Assembly: GCF_000720455.1 (NCBI RefSeq)
Contig: NZ_JOAK01000006.1
Coordinates: 376,985 to 440,984, forward strand
Direction of reading: 5' to 3'
Length of the DNA stretch: 64,000 nucleotides
Origin: Streptomyces virginiae
GTDB taxonomy: Bacteria; Actinomycetota; Actinomycetes; Streptomycetales; Streptomycetaceae
Positions 51,541 through 60,089 of this stretch are shown here, piece after piece. The translations under genes were made by a program, and so were the position numbers. Position 1 is the first letter of the stretch; each line of letters begins with the position of its first letter. The notes under the pieces are model-generated. The model did not search any database, had not been told where the DNA came from, and was given only the letters and a program-made list of their open reading frames with translations.

Positions 51541-52269
51541 ATGAACGTTTCCGCAATGCAATCGAGTGACGACGACGTGGCCCGGTCGGCGGTGGTCAAG
51601 GACTCCGCCCGCCGGCAACTGGTGGAACTGGGCGCGGCAGGGCTGTCCTTGAACCTCGTGGCCCGCGGCAGCGGTCTCGCCGTCACCGATGTGGAAGCCG
51701 TCTTCCCGCACCGGGACGACCTGCTGACGGCGCTGGTCATCGACGCCTACGACGCGTCCGCTGCCGCGATGGAGCAGGCCGACCGGGCCGCGGCGGACGC
51801 CGGTGCGCCGGCGGGCGCCCGGCTCCTCGCGGCGGCCCGCGCCCTGCGGCAGTGGTCTTTCGCCAACCCCGCCGAGTTCACGCTGATCTACGGCTCGCCC
51901 GTGCCGGGCTACCACGCCCCGCAGGACACCGTTCCGCCCGCCTCGCGCACTCCCGCGGTGCTCGCCGGCATTCTGCGCTCGGCACTGGAGGGCGGCGAAC
52001 TGACGCCGCCCCGACGGACGTTGCCCGGCCCGTCGCTGCTGCGGCCGGAGGCCCTGGACCTCTTCGGCGGCACTCCCCCGGCTCCGTTCTCGGACATCGT
52101 CGAACGCGGCATCGCCTTGTGGAGCAGCCTGATCGGGCTGCTGGTGTTCCAGGTCTTCAGCCGGACGCACGACAGCGTCCGGGACGAGGCCGCCTACTTC
52201 GACTACGCCGTCGCCGTGACGGCGGAGACCGTCGGGCTCGTGGTCCCCCTGGCCGAGGGCGACCACTGA
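51541..52269 (+). CDS. TetR-family regulator
   Basis: The 242-residue protein has the TetR helix-turn-helix at about 15-65: ARRQLVELGAAGLSLNLVARGSGLAVTDVEAVFPHRDDLLTALVIDAY. The C-terminal half is a helical ligand-binding domain (about 75-240) with WSFANPAEFTLIYGSPVPGYHAP, typical of a WHG-like subgroup. It probably represses its own unit and the MAB_1171c-type gene that follows after 1 bp. Confidence 0.9.
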   Translation: MNVSAMQSSDDDVARSAVVKDSARRQLVELGAAGLSLNLVARGSGLAVTDVEAVFPHRDDLLTALVIDAYDASAAAMEQADRAAADAGAPAGARLLAAARALRQWSFANPAEFTLIYGSPVPGYHAPQDTVPPASRTPAVLAGILRSALEGGELTPPRRTLPGPSLLRPEALDLFGGTPPAPFSDIVERGIALWSSLIGLLVFQVFSRTHDSVRDEAAYFDYAVAVTAETVGLVVPLAEGDH

Positions 52270-52270
52270 C

Positions 52271-53446
52271 GTGAACGCGATCCGGACCCTCTGCTTCGCG
52301 ATTGCCGCGCTCTCCTCCTACGCCGCGCTCTTCTACCGCCTCTCCCAGGCCCGCCGCAGCTGGCGGGACGGCGCCTACCGCGCGCTGATCGCCACCCTGC
52401 TGCTCCAGTGCCTCACCTTCACCATGGGGGCCGTCGCCATGGGCGGCGGGAGCTTCCTGGGTGTCGGCAACCTGGCCATCCTCATCATGCACCTGGCCGC
52501 CGTCGCCTTCTGCGTCGCGGCGCAGATCATCCTGCTGCGCTGGGCGGCGACGGACGAGGCGGCGGCTCGCGGGACCAGGTACTGGCTGATCACCGGCATC
52601 GTCCTGGACGTGCTGCTGACGGCCCTGTTCTTCCTCGCGGACGGCCCCGGCCGGCCGACCTCGGACTTCGACGGGACCAGCAGGCCGCTGCTCCTGACCT
52701 ACCTGCTGGTCTTCATCGTGTCGCAGGCGGTGCCGTGCGTGACGATCTACCGCCAGTGCGGCCCGTACGCCCGGATGACGGACAACGCCTCGCTGCGGCA
52801 GGCCCTGCGCATGCTGTCGGTCGCCGCCGTGGTGCTGTTCCTCTACTGCTCGGCCCGCACGGTCAACATCCTGAGCGCGGCGGCCGGGGTGGACATCGGC
52901 GCGTGGAAGCTCGCCTCGAACGTCTTCAGCGCCTCGGGGATCGTGATCCTCTCCCTCAGCCTGATCAACTCCCTCTGGGGACCGCCCGTTTCACGACTGA
53001 CGGAGTGGGCCCGCAGCTACCGGTCCTACCGGGCGCTGCATCCGCTCTGGCGGGACCTGTACGAGGCCTCGCCGGACATCGCGCTGGAGCCGCCGGGGGC
53101 ATCGGTCTCCGACCTGAACTACCGGCTGCACCGCCGTGTGGTCGAAATCCGGGACGGATGGCGGGACTTGAGGCCCTACATCGACCGCGAGACGAACGCG
53201 GCCGGCGCGCTGGTCAAGGACCCGGCCGGGAGGGCGAGCGGGGAGGCGGGCGCGGAGCTGCGCCAGGCCTTCGCCGAAGCGGCGCAGATCAAGCAGGCCC
53301 TGAAGGCGAAGCGGACCGGGATCGTCCCCGACCACAGCAAGGACGCGGGTGACTTCGACGACCGCGACACCGACAACTTCGTAGCGGAAGTCGCCTGGCT
53401 CACCCAGGTTGCCGCCGCCTACAGTAAGCTCAGCAAGGCGAGTTGA
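52271..53446 (+). CDS. MAB_1171c-type membrane protein
   Basis: The 391-residue protein has about seven membrane helices in residues 1-240, then a cytoplasmic tail (RSYRSYRALHPLWRDLYEASPDIALEPPG, LNYRLHRRVVEIRDGWRDLRPYIDRE). This matches an actinobacterial family annotated as MAB_1171c-type putative transporter, whose true role is unknown. The GTG start is 1 bp after the TetR stop, so both are co-transcribed. Two hairpins follow the gene. The XRE and ImmA/IrrE genes start about 300 bp further on. Confidence 0.82.
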   Translation: MNAIRTLCFAIAALSSYAALFYRLSQARRSWRDGAYRALIATLLLQCLTFTMGAVAMGGGSFLGVGNLAILIMHLAAVAFCVAAQIILLRWAATDEAAARGTRYWLITGIVLDVLLTALFFLADGPGRPTSDFDGTSRPLLLTYLLVFIVSQAVPCVTIYRQCGPYARMTDNASLRQALRMLSVAAVVLFLYCSARTVNILSAAAGVDIGAWKLASNVFSASGIVILSLSLINSLWGPPVSRLTEWARSYRSYRALHPLWRDLYEASPDIALEPPGASVSDLNYRLHRRVVEIRDGWRDLRPYIDRETNAAGALVKDPAGRASGEAGAELRQAFAEAAQIKQALKAKRTGIVPDHSKDAGDFDDRDTDNFVAEVAWLTQVAAAYSKLSKAS

Positions 53447-53451
53447 GAGCT

Positions 53452-53487
53452 CCCGCCCGGTTTGCATCCCCCGTCAAACCGGGCGGG
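53452..53487. terminator. terminator 1 after MAB_1171c gene
   Basis: CCCGCCCGGTTTG and its exact complement pair around a 10-nt loop, ending 41 bp after the stop codon. Confidence 0.75.
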
Positions 53488-53537
53488 CTTCTCCCGTTCC
53501 CCCGTGTTCCATCGGGCCGGACGGGTGGCTTCCGCCC

Positions 53538-53576
53538 GGACTGGCCCGGCCCATCCCCCGAGGGCCGGGCCAGTCC
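53538..53576. terminator. terminator 2 after MAB_1171c gene
   Basis: GGACTGGCCCGGCCC at 53538-53552 pairs perfectly with 53562-53576 around a 9-nt loop. Together with the preceding hairpin it isolates the next gene pair from read-through. Confidence 0.75.
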
Positions 53577-53622
53577 GATTTCCGCAGCAACCCGACCCCG
53601 TTTCCCCCGTGAGTCGCGTTAG

Positions 53623-53717
53623 CTGACAGCTATCGGCGAGACCCAACGTTGGCGGAGTCCCGGCCAATTGTCAACTGACCGCTATTCTGGGAAAGTGACG
53701 TATAGCCAAGGGCTATA
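53623..53717. promoter_or_regulatory. repeat-rich control region upstream of the XRE gene
   Basis: Two 11-bp direct repeats CTGACAGCTAT (53623-53633) and CTGACCGCTAT (53675-53685) differ by one base and lie 52 bp apart. A perfect palindrome TATAGCC-AAG-GGCTATA lies at 53701-53717, 30 bp before the XRE ATG. The palindrome is a likely operator for the XRE protein itself. Confidence 0.5.
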
Positions 53718-53746
53718 CCGAGGAGGTGACGGGAGGAAGGTTCACC

Positions 53747-54199
53747 ATGACGGAGACCGAGACCGGGGGCGATGACCGGCCCCTGCTCGCAGTGCGTCTC
53801 GACGACCTGTTCAAGACGGTTCGTCCCAAGGGCAAGCACTGGACCAACGCCGAGGTGGCGGATGAACTGAAACGGGCCAACCCCGAACTCAAGGTCGGGG
53901 GTGTGTACCTGTCGCAGCTGCGGACCGGAAAACGCTCCAATCCCTCCCCCGACCTCCTCGCCGCCCTCGCCCGCTTCTTCGGCGTCTCGGTCGCCTACTT
54001 CTTCGACGACAAGGTCGCCCAGTCGGTTCTGAGCGAGATCGCCGCCATCGAGGCACTTCGGCAGTCCGGGGTCCGCGCCGTGGCGATGCGGGCGGCCGGG
54101 ATGAAGAAGGAGAACCTCCAGGCCATCACGGCCATCATGGACCAGTACCGGCAGTTGCAGGGCCTCCCGCCCGTCGACGACCCCTCCGGCCCCGAATGA
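53747..54199 (+). CDS. XRE-family helix-turn-helix regulator
   Basis: The 150-residue protein has an XRE domain at about 14-72: LDDLFKTVRPKGKHWTNAEVADELKRANPELKVGGVYLSQLRTGKRSNPSPDLLAALARFFGVSVAYFFDD. A helical C-terminus (VRAVAMRAAGMKKENLQAITAIMDQYRQLQGLPPVD) is like that of HTH proteins paired with proteases. GGAGGAAGG precedes the ATG. The stop overlaps the start of the ImmA/IrrE protease gene (ATGA), so the two are translationally coupled. Confidence 0.92.
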   Translation: MTETETGGDDRPLLAVRLDDLFKTVRPKGKHWTNAEVADELKRANPELKVGGVYLSQLRTGKRSNPSPDLLAALARFFGVSVAYFFDDKVAQSVLSEIAAIEALRQSGVRAVAMRAAGMKKENLQAITAIMDQYRQLQGLPPVDDPSGPE

Positions 54200-54774
54200 G
54201 GGGCGCCAGGAAGGAGCGGTCGGCGGATCACGACCGCCGCAGTCAGCTCAAGAAGCTCCGGAAGGCCGGCGCGGAGCGGATCGCCGAACTCGACCTGCCG
54301 GAAGCGACCGACGTGGCCGAACTGTGCCGCCACCTCGGCGAGGCGCGGGGACGCCCGATCATCCTGGTTCCGATGCAGATGCCCTCGTCGCATCCGTGCG
54401 GCATGTGGGTCGCCGCCCGCGACGAGGACCTGATCTTCTACGACGCCAACACCACCAGCGCGCATCAGGAGCACATCATCTTGCACGAGCTGGGTCACAT
54501 CATCTGCTGCCATCGCGGGGCCGGCGGGCTGGACGAGACGGCCGCCCGTCTGCTCTTCCCCAACCTCGACCCCGAACTCGTACGCGACATGCTCCTGCGC
54601 GCGGCCTACGACGACGTGCAGGAGCAGGAGGCGGAGATCATCGCCTACCTGCTCTCCCAGCGGATGGGCGGCTCGGAGGGACGGGACGGCGCCTCCCCCT
54701 CGGGAGAGGCCGGAACCACCGGCGACCCCGGGACCAGCGCCATGCTCAGCCGGATCGAACGAACGCTGTTCTGA
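54196..54774 (+). CDS. ImmA/IrrE-family zinc metallopeptidase
   Basis: The 192-residue protein has the zinc motif HELGH (in HIILHELGHIICCH, about 96-109), a charged start and a C-terminal helix with EQEAEIIAYLLSQR, where the third zinc ligand usually lies. ImmA and IrrE/PprI proteases cleave HTH-type repressors after a signal (as in ICEBs1 or radiation response). The coupled XRE protein is therefore its likely substrate. The last 30 residues are disordered. Neighbouring convergent gene ends 12 bp away. Confidence 0.9.
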   Translation: MRGARKERSADHDRRSQLKKLRKAGAERIAELDLPEATDVAELCRHLGEARGRPIILVPMQMPSSHPCGMWVAARDEDLIFYDANTTSAHQEHIILHELGHIICCHRGAGGLDETAARLLFPNLDPELVRDMLLRAAYDDVQEQEAEIIAYLLSQRMGGSEGRDGASPSGEAGTTGDPGTSAMLSRIERTLF

Positions 54775-54785
54775 CGATGGCACAC

Positions 54786-57700
54786 CTAACCGGCGGACGC
54801 CGCCACCTCCTCGGCCACGGCGGCCACCGCCCGGCGGATGTCGTCCTCGCGGTGTTCGCACGTGAGGAAGAACCGCAGCCTCGACAGGCCTTCCTCGACG
54901 GCGGGATGGAAGATCGGATCGGCGATCACCCCGCGGGCGAACAGCCGGTCGGCTACGTGCAGGGTGCGCGCCGAGTCACCGAGGACGACCGGAACGATCG
55001 GGGTGTCCCGACTGGAGCCGGTCGCCAGACCGGCCGCCGCGGCCAGACGGAGGAACAGTGCGGCGTTGCGTCTGAGCGCGCGGACGCGGTGGGGTTCCGC
55101 GGCGATCAGCTCCGTGGCGGCCAGGGCCGCGGCCGCGTTGGCCGGGGTGAGTCCCACGCTGTAGACGAAGCCCGGGAGGGTGTGCCGCAGCCAGCGGACC
55201 ATACGGGCCGAGCCGCCGAGGTAGCCCCCGCAACTGGCGAAGGACTTGGAGAGGGTGCCCATCCACACGTCCACGTCGGACCGGTCGACGCCGAAGAACT
55301 CGCCCACCCCTCGGCCGTGTTCGCCCACGGTGCCGATGCTGTGCGCCTCGTCGACCATCAGCAGGGCGCCGTACCGCTTCTTCAGCTCGATCACGGCGGG
55401 CAGGTCGGCCAGGTCGCCGTCCATGCTGTACGCGCCCTCGACGACGATCAACACCCGGCGGAAGCGTGCCCGGTTGAGGCGCAGCAGGTGTTCCAGACCG
55501 TCGGCGTCGTTGTGGGCGAACGGACGTCGCGCCGCCCCGGACAGGGCGCAGCCCTGGAGGATGCTGTCGTGGGCCAGTGCGTCGTGCAGCACCAGGTCCC
55601 CCGCGCCGACGAGGTGCCCGATCGCGGTGACGTTGGTGGCGTGGCCGCTGACCAGCGTGAGGCAGTCGTCCACGCCGAGGAAGTCGGCCAGGGCGCGTTC
55701 GAGCCGCACCGTGAGTTCCCGCTCGCCCGAGAGGACGCGGCTCGCGGAGACCGAGGTCCCGTACCGCTCCACGGCCCGGTGGACGGCTTCGTTGACCGCC
55801 GGATGGCCGCAGATTCCCAGGTAGTTGTAGCTGCCGAAGGAGAGGTACGAGCGGTCGCCGATGACGGTGGTGTCGCGGATGGTGCCCTCGTGGACGCGGA
55901 AGTACGGGAAGGCGGCGCCGTCGGCGGTGACCGTGTGCAGGCGTTGCTCGAAAAGGGCGACCTCCGGGAATTCGTCGACGCTCGCGGCATCGGCGCGCCA
56001 TTCGGCGGCCCGTGCACCGTGGGACGGCGGCCGGGCGGGGGCGGCGGGCCGTGCGCGGTGCGGATCGAGCAGCGCTATCAGCCCGCCCACGGTGAGTTCG
56101 GGCGCGAACAGGTCCTCGGAGCGGAAACCGGGCGCGCGTTTGCCGATGTTGACGGCCAGCTCCTGGAGCATGAGGGAGTCGAACCCGAGGCCGGCCACGA
56201 GCGTCATGTCCTCGCTGAGGTCCGCGAGGGGGAACACCCCGGTGCGCGACACCTCAGCCAGCACGAGGGACGCGGCGTCCTCGGCGGGTGCGGCGAATTC
56301 GGCGGGGGCGGGGTGTGCGGTCGGCTCGGCGTCCGCGCGCACCGCCGCGGGGCGTGCGGGAGGCTCCGCGCCCTGGCGTGCCGCATCGTCCACGACCCAG
56401 TGGCGGCGCGGGGCGAGCGGGCTCGGCGGCAGGGTGCACGGCGGTGTGCGTCCCGCCGCGCAGGCTTCGGCGGCCGTCGGCTCGGCCTCCCCGGCCTGCC
56501 CGGCCTCCAGCGCCGAGGCCGCAGCGGTCAGCCGGGCGGCGGCGTCGGCGGTGTCCCGCGCCACCAGGGCGAGGCGCTCCGTCAGGGGCGCGCGACGGGC
56601 CAGGGTGTCCGCCACCCGGGCCAGCGGCGGCCCGTCCTCGGCGATGGTCCGCGCCACGTCCCTGGCGTACCGGGCCAGTCCGGGCCGGTCCCGGGCGGTG
56701 AGGACCAGCTCGTACGGCCCCTCGGCCGGTGCCCGCGCCGCGGGCGGCTCGGGGCACTCCTCCACGACCAGGTGGACGCCGGTACCGCCGAATCCGAAGG
56801 CACTCACGCCCGCACGGCGGGGCAGGCCGTTCCCGGACCACGGGACCGGTGTCGTCGCCACGGTCAGCCTCGCCGCGTCGAGGGCGGCGGTGCCGGCGAG
56901 GCCGAACTCCGGCTGCGGCGGGATCACCCCCCGCTGCACGGCCAGGACCGTCTTGATGAGCCCGGCCAGTCCCGCGGAGTTGAGCGAGTGCCCGACGACC
57001 GCCTTGACCGCGCCGAGGTGGGCGGGAGCGGCGTCCGCACCGCGCAGTTCGGCCAGGACCGCGAGCTCGACGGGGTCGCCGACGGTGGTCCCGGTGCCGT
57101 GCGCCTCCAGGTAGCCGACCGCGCCCGGGGACAGGTCCGCGTCGCGGTAGGCCCGGCGCAGGGCCCTGAGCTGGCCGCCCGCCCGGGGGTGCAGTCCGCC
57201 CTGCACGGTCCCGTCGTTGGCCGTGCCCACGCCGCGGATCACCGCGTAGACGCGGTCGCCGGCCGCCCGGGCGTCGGCCAGGGGCCGCAGCACCAGGACG
57301 CCGGCGCCCTCCCCCAGTACAAAGCCGTCGGCCTCGGCGCCGAAGGGCAGGCACCGGCCGCTGCGCGAGATGGCACCTATCCGGCACAGCCCCACCAGCA
57401 GGTCAGGGGCGAGGATCAGCTGGGCCCCACCGGCGATCGCGATGCGGGAGCGGCCCGCGCGCAGCGCGTGGACCGCGTTGGCGACGGCCATGAGCCCTCC
57501 GGAGCAGGCGGAGTCCAGGGCGTAGCTCTCGCCGTGCAGGTCGAAAACCGAACTGATCGTGTTGGGCCCCATGTTGAGGAGCAGGCCGGCGACGGACGTG
57601 CCGTGCAGGCCGGGCACCGCGCGTACGGTCTCCTGCCACCCGGGGTCCGCCGCAGGGGCGCCGAACTCGCCGCCGGCCAGCTGGCGCATCCGTATCCGCA

Positions 57701-58136
57701 TGGTGCTGAGTTCGCGGTAACCGCTCTCGGTGAGGGCCGTGATCACCGAGGTCTCCTCGCGGTCGAAGCCGTCGGCCTCCCACCCCGCGTCCTGGATCGC
57801 CTCACGGGCGAGGTCGATGAGCAGCCGGTGCTGGGGGTCCATCGCGGCGGCCCGGCGCGGCGGTATCCCGTAGTGCGCGGCGTCGAAGTGGCCCACGTCC
57901 TCGAGCAGCGCCATGGTGTCGGTATAGGTGGACGACGTGTCGCGGAAGTCGTCGGAGAGGAAGGCGGCGCTGCGCCAGCGCGAGTCCGGGACGGTGGTGA
58001 ACTGCGCCCGCGGGGCCGTCAGGAGCCGCCAGTACTCGTTCGGGTTCCGGGCTCCCGGGAACCGGCAGGCCATGCCCACGACCGCTATCGCCCCGCGCAC
58101 GTCCACCGGGGACCGCGCCCCTGTCACGGAGGTCAT
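54786..58136 (-). CDS. KS-ACP-alpha-oxoamine synthase fusion enzyme
   Basis: The 1116-residue protein has three parts. Residues 1-465 are a type I-like ketosynthase with Cys211 in DSACSGG, His346 in EAHGTGTT and His383 in GHSLNS. Residues about 620-695 are a carrier protein with phosphopantetheine Ser654 in GFDSLML. Residues about 740-1116 are a PLP alpha-oxoamine synthase (AONS/SPT family) with Lys964 in TLSKSFASCGG and Asp929/His932 in VDEAHS. There is no AT, reductase or thioesterase, so acyl supply must come in trans. It should condense an acyl-ACP, perhaps extended by the KS, with an amino acid, releasing an alpha-aminoketone. The start overlaps the stop of the SDR gene (ATGA), giving a coupled two-gene operon. 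Confidence 0.9.
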   Translation of the reverse strand: MTSVTGARSPVDVRGAIAVVGMACRFPGARNPNEYWRLLTAPRAQFTTVPDSRWRSAAFLSDDFRDTSSTYTDTMALLEDVGHFDAAHYGIPPRRAAAMDPQHRLLIDLAREAIQDAGWEADGFDREETSVITALTESGYRELSTMRIRMRQLAGGEFGAPAADPGWQETVRAVPGLHGTSVAGLLLNMGPNTISSVFDLHGESYALDSACSGGLMAVANAVHALRAGRSRIAIAGGAQLILAPDLLVGLCRIGAISRSGRCLPFGAEADGFVLGEGAGVLVLRPLADARAAGDRVYAVIRGVGTANDGTVQGGLHPRAGGQLRALRRAYRDADLSPGAVGYLEAHGTGTTVGDPVELAVLAELRGADAAPAHLGAVKAVVGHSLNSAGLAGLIKTVLAVQRGVIPPQPEFGLAGTAALDAARLTVATTPVPWSGNGLPRRAGVSAFGFGGTGVHLVVEECPEPPAARAPAEGPYELVLTARDRPGLARYARDVARTIAEDGPPLARVADTLARRAPLTERLALVARDTADAAARLTAAASALEAGQAGEAEPTAAEACAAGRTPPCTLPPSPLAPRRHWVVDDAARQGAEPPARPAAVRADAEPTAHPAPAEFAAPAEDAASLVLAEVSRTGVFPLADLSEDMTLVAGLGFDSLMLQELAVNIGKRAPGFRSEDLFAPELTVGGLIALLDPHRARPAAPARPPSHGARAAEWRADAASVDEFPEVALFEQRLHTVTADGAAFPYFRVHEGTIRDTTVIGDRSYLSFGSYNYLGICGHPAVNEAVHRAVERYGTSVSASRVLSGERELTVRLERALADFLGVDDCLTLVSGHATNVTAIGHLVGAGDLVLHDALAHDSILQGCALSGAARRPFAHNDADGLEHLLRLNRARFRRVLIVVEGAYSMDGDLADLPAVIELKKRYGALLMVDEAHSIGTVGEHGRGVGEFFGVDRSDVDVWMGTLSKSFASCGGYLGGSARMVRWLRHTLPGFVYSVGLTPANAAAALAATELIAAEPHRVRALRRNAALFLRLAAAAGLATGSSRDTPIVPVVLGDSARTLHVADRLFARGVIADPIFHPAVEEGLSRLRFFLTCEHREDDIRRAVAAVAEEVAASAG

Positions 58137-59074
58137 CGCGTGGTGGTCGGGTGTGCGCGCCACCAGTCGAGCGTGGCCTTGACCTGTTCGTCGACACCGG
58201 TGGCGCGCACCGCGAACGCGGCCTCGTAGGCGCTGGAATCGACGACGAAGGGACGGTCGAACTGGTAGCGGATCTCCCGCAGTTCACGCATCAGCGGGGA
58301 GAACAGCCCCGCGAGGCCGAATACCGCCGGCGGGATCCTGCGCACCACCGCCGGCCCGGTCCCCGCACCGGCGGCGAGCAGGTCGGCCATCTCCCGCACC
58401 GAGTGCGGGCGTTGAGTGGGGACGTGCCAGGGGCGTCCCCATGCCCGCTCCTCGCCCGCGACCTCGGCCATCGCCGCGGCCACGTCGGGGAGGTAGGTCC
58501 AGCTGTGCGGGGCGTCCGGGTCACCGAGCGTGGAGACCGGCCTGCCGCGCAGCAGCGCCGGCACGACCCGTCCGGCGAGGTGCCCGCCGTCGGTGACGCC
58601 GGGGCCGAAGAAGTCGCTGGCCCGCACCTCGACCACCCTGATGCGGCCCCGCTCGTGCAGGGTCCGCGCCCGCTCCCACGCGGCGGCGCGTACGCGGCCC
58701 TTGGGGCCGGTCGCCGCGAGCGGCAGCCCTTCGGTCAAGGGTCCGTCCACCGGCCCGTAGCCGTAGAGGTTGCCCAGCATGACCAGTACGGCCCCGGTGG
58801 CCTCGGCCGCAGCAGAGGCCGAGGCGACGAGCGGCGGCCAGTCGCGCACCCAGCGGTGGTAGGGCGGCGCGGCACAGTGGTGGATCGCCGCCGCGCCACG
58901 TGCGGCGGCCGTCAGCCGCTCCCGGTCGGTCGCGTCGAACGCGAGGTGCTCGATCCCCGGTTCCGGGTCTCTGCCCGACCTGGTGACGACGCGTACGGAA
59001 TGTCCCTGCTCGGCCAGCAAACGGGCGGTGGCGGCGCCCGCGGGCCCGAAACCCATGACGACATGAAGACTCAC
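58133..59074 (-). CDS. extended SDR/NAD-dependent epimerase-dehydratase
   Basis: The 313-residue protein starts LHVVMGFGPAGAATARLLAEQGHSVRVVTR with a GxGxxG-type NAD(P) loop (GFGPAGAATA). NLYGYGPV follows, then the SDR-like RVVEVRASDFFGPGV and HSWTYLPDVAAAMAEV, patterns of extended SDRs that use NADPH to reduce or dehydrate. A YxxxK motif is not obvious at the usual place, so the exact chemistry is open. GTG start. It is coupled to the KS-ACP-AONS gene and may reduce its ketone product. Confidence 0.87.
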   Translation of the reverse strand: MSLHVVMGFGPAGAATARLLAEQGHSVRVVTRSGRDPEPGIEHLAFDATDRERLTAAARGAAAIHHCAAPPYHRWVRDWPPLVASASAAAEATGAVLVMLGNLYGYGPVDGPLTEGLPLAATGPKGRVRAAAWERARTLHERGRIRVVEVRASDFFGPGVTDGGHLAGRVVPALLRGRPVSTLGDPDAPHSWTYLPDVAAAMAEVAGEERAWGRPWHVPTQRPHSVREMADLLAAGAGTGPAVVRRIPPAVFGLAGLFSPLMRELREIRYQFDRPFVVDSSAYEAAFAVRATGVDEQVKATLDWWRAHPTTTR

Positions 59075-59104
59075 GGGCGCACAGTAGCGCGAGACCTGAT
59101 CGAT

Positions 59105-59133
59105 CTCTTACGAGTTTGGCCAGTACAAGACAA
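59105..59133 (-). promoter_or_regulatory. candidate promoter of SDR-KS operon
   Basis: Read on the minus strand, TTGTCT (59133-59128) is followed after 17 bp by TAAGAG (59110-59105), 31 bp before the GTG start. This is a sigma-70-like spacing but with a weak -10. Confidence 0.35.
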
Positions 59134-59145
59134 CCTCTGACGTGT

Positions 59146-59179
59146 GGCGGCCGGGCCCGTACGCACGGGCCCGGCCGCC
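59146..59179. terminator. 15-bp terminator after the 2-MIB operon
   Basis: GGCGGCCGGGCCCGT and its exact complement at 59165-59179 enclose an ACGC loop. It lies immediately past the stop of the methyltransferase gene and separates the operon from the SDR-KS unit, which is on the same strand. Confidence 0.85.
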
Positions 59180-59190
59180 GCCGCCCGGCG

Positions 59191-60075
59191 TCAGACGCGG
59201 TCGGCCGCGATCAGGACGTACTGGAAGGAGCCGTCCTTGTAGGAGTTGATGAACGCCTCCTCGATGCCCGTGACCAGGGACGACGTCGCACGCAGCTCCC
59301 AGTAGGGCAGGGTCTCGGGGGTCAGGTCGATGACGGCCTGCGGCACGAGACGGTTGTCGGCCATGGCGCGCATGTATTCGCGGCGGGAGTGGATGTTGCA
59401 CTCGAAGTGCGCGTTGATCTGGGAGACCCACTTCGAAGGCTGGCCGTAACGCGGGTTCCAGCAACCGGTGATGGTCACGTAGCGGCCGCCGACCGCGAGG
59501 ACGCGGGAGTGCTCGGCGAACAGGTCGTGCAGATCGACGTACATGCTCGACTCGTTGTTCCACGAGGCGGCGGCCTGCCCTGTCTCGAACGGCGTGTTGA
59601 GCATGTTGCAGACGCGGGCCCGGACGGAGTCGTCGATGCCCAGCTCGCGGGCGCGCTGGTTCGCGAAGTCGGCCTGCTTGGCCGACAGGGTGACGCCCTC
59701 GACCTTGCAACCGAACCGCTGGTGGGCCATGACCATCGAACCGCCGCGGCCGCAGCCGGCGTCCACGAGCGTGTCGTCGCGCCCGATGGTGCCGAGGTGG
59801 CTCAGCAGGACGTCCGCCTGCGCGGACTCCAGGCGGTGGAGTTCGGCGATCAGCTTCTTCTCGTATGCGCTATCCTCGGTGTCCCCGAGGGCGGCGTGGT
59901 CGATGTCACCGATGCCGTAGTGGTGGTGGTACAGGCCGTCGACATCGCCGAGGCGCAGGTTCACCGGCCGTGCCTCGTGGTCCCAGTAGCGGGCGATGTC
60001 GCCCTGGTAGGGCGTCGCCGGGGCGGGAATGAAGGCCGTAGTGGGGGCTGCAACGGTGAGATCGGTGCTGGTCAC
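59191..60075 (-). CDS. geranyl diphosphate 2-C-methyltransferase
   Basis: The 294-residue protein makes 2-methyl-GPP, the unusual C11 substrate of 2-MIB synthase. It carries SAM motif I VDAGCGRGGSMVMAHQRFG, NNESSMYVDLHDLFAEHS and the strongly conserved GCWNPRYGQPSKWVSQINAHFECNIHSRREYMRAMADNRLVP, closely like the S. coelicolor enzyme as I remember it. Length agrees with that family (about 293). The GTG at 60075 follows AAGGATGG; an ATG at 60087 would add four residues. It is third in the operon, 14 bp after the synthase stop. Confidence 0.93.
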   Translation of the reverse strand: MTSTDLTVAAPTTAFIPAPATPYQGDIARYWDHEARPVNLRLGDVDGLYHHHYGIGDIDHAALGDTEDSAYEKKLIAELHRLESAQADVLLSHLGTIGRDDTLVDAGCGRGGSMVMAHQRFGCKVEGVTLSAKQADFANQRARELGIDDSVRARVCNMLNTPFETGQAAASWNNESSMYVDLHDLFAEHSRVLAVGGRYVTITGCWNPRYGQPSKWVSQINAHFECNIHSRREYMRAMADNRLVPQAVIDLTPETLPYWELRATSSLVTGIEEAFINSYKDGSFQYVLIAADRV

Positions 60076-60089
60076 GAATAAATCCATCC

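Noticed and set aside
54324..58229. A 1301-codon open frame on the plus strand opposite the KS-ACP-AONS gene
   Set aside because: It is a GC-bias shadow: composition is low-complexity Arg/Gly/His and all domain motifs are on the minus strand.
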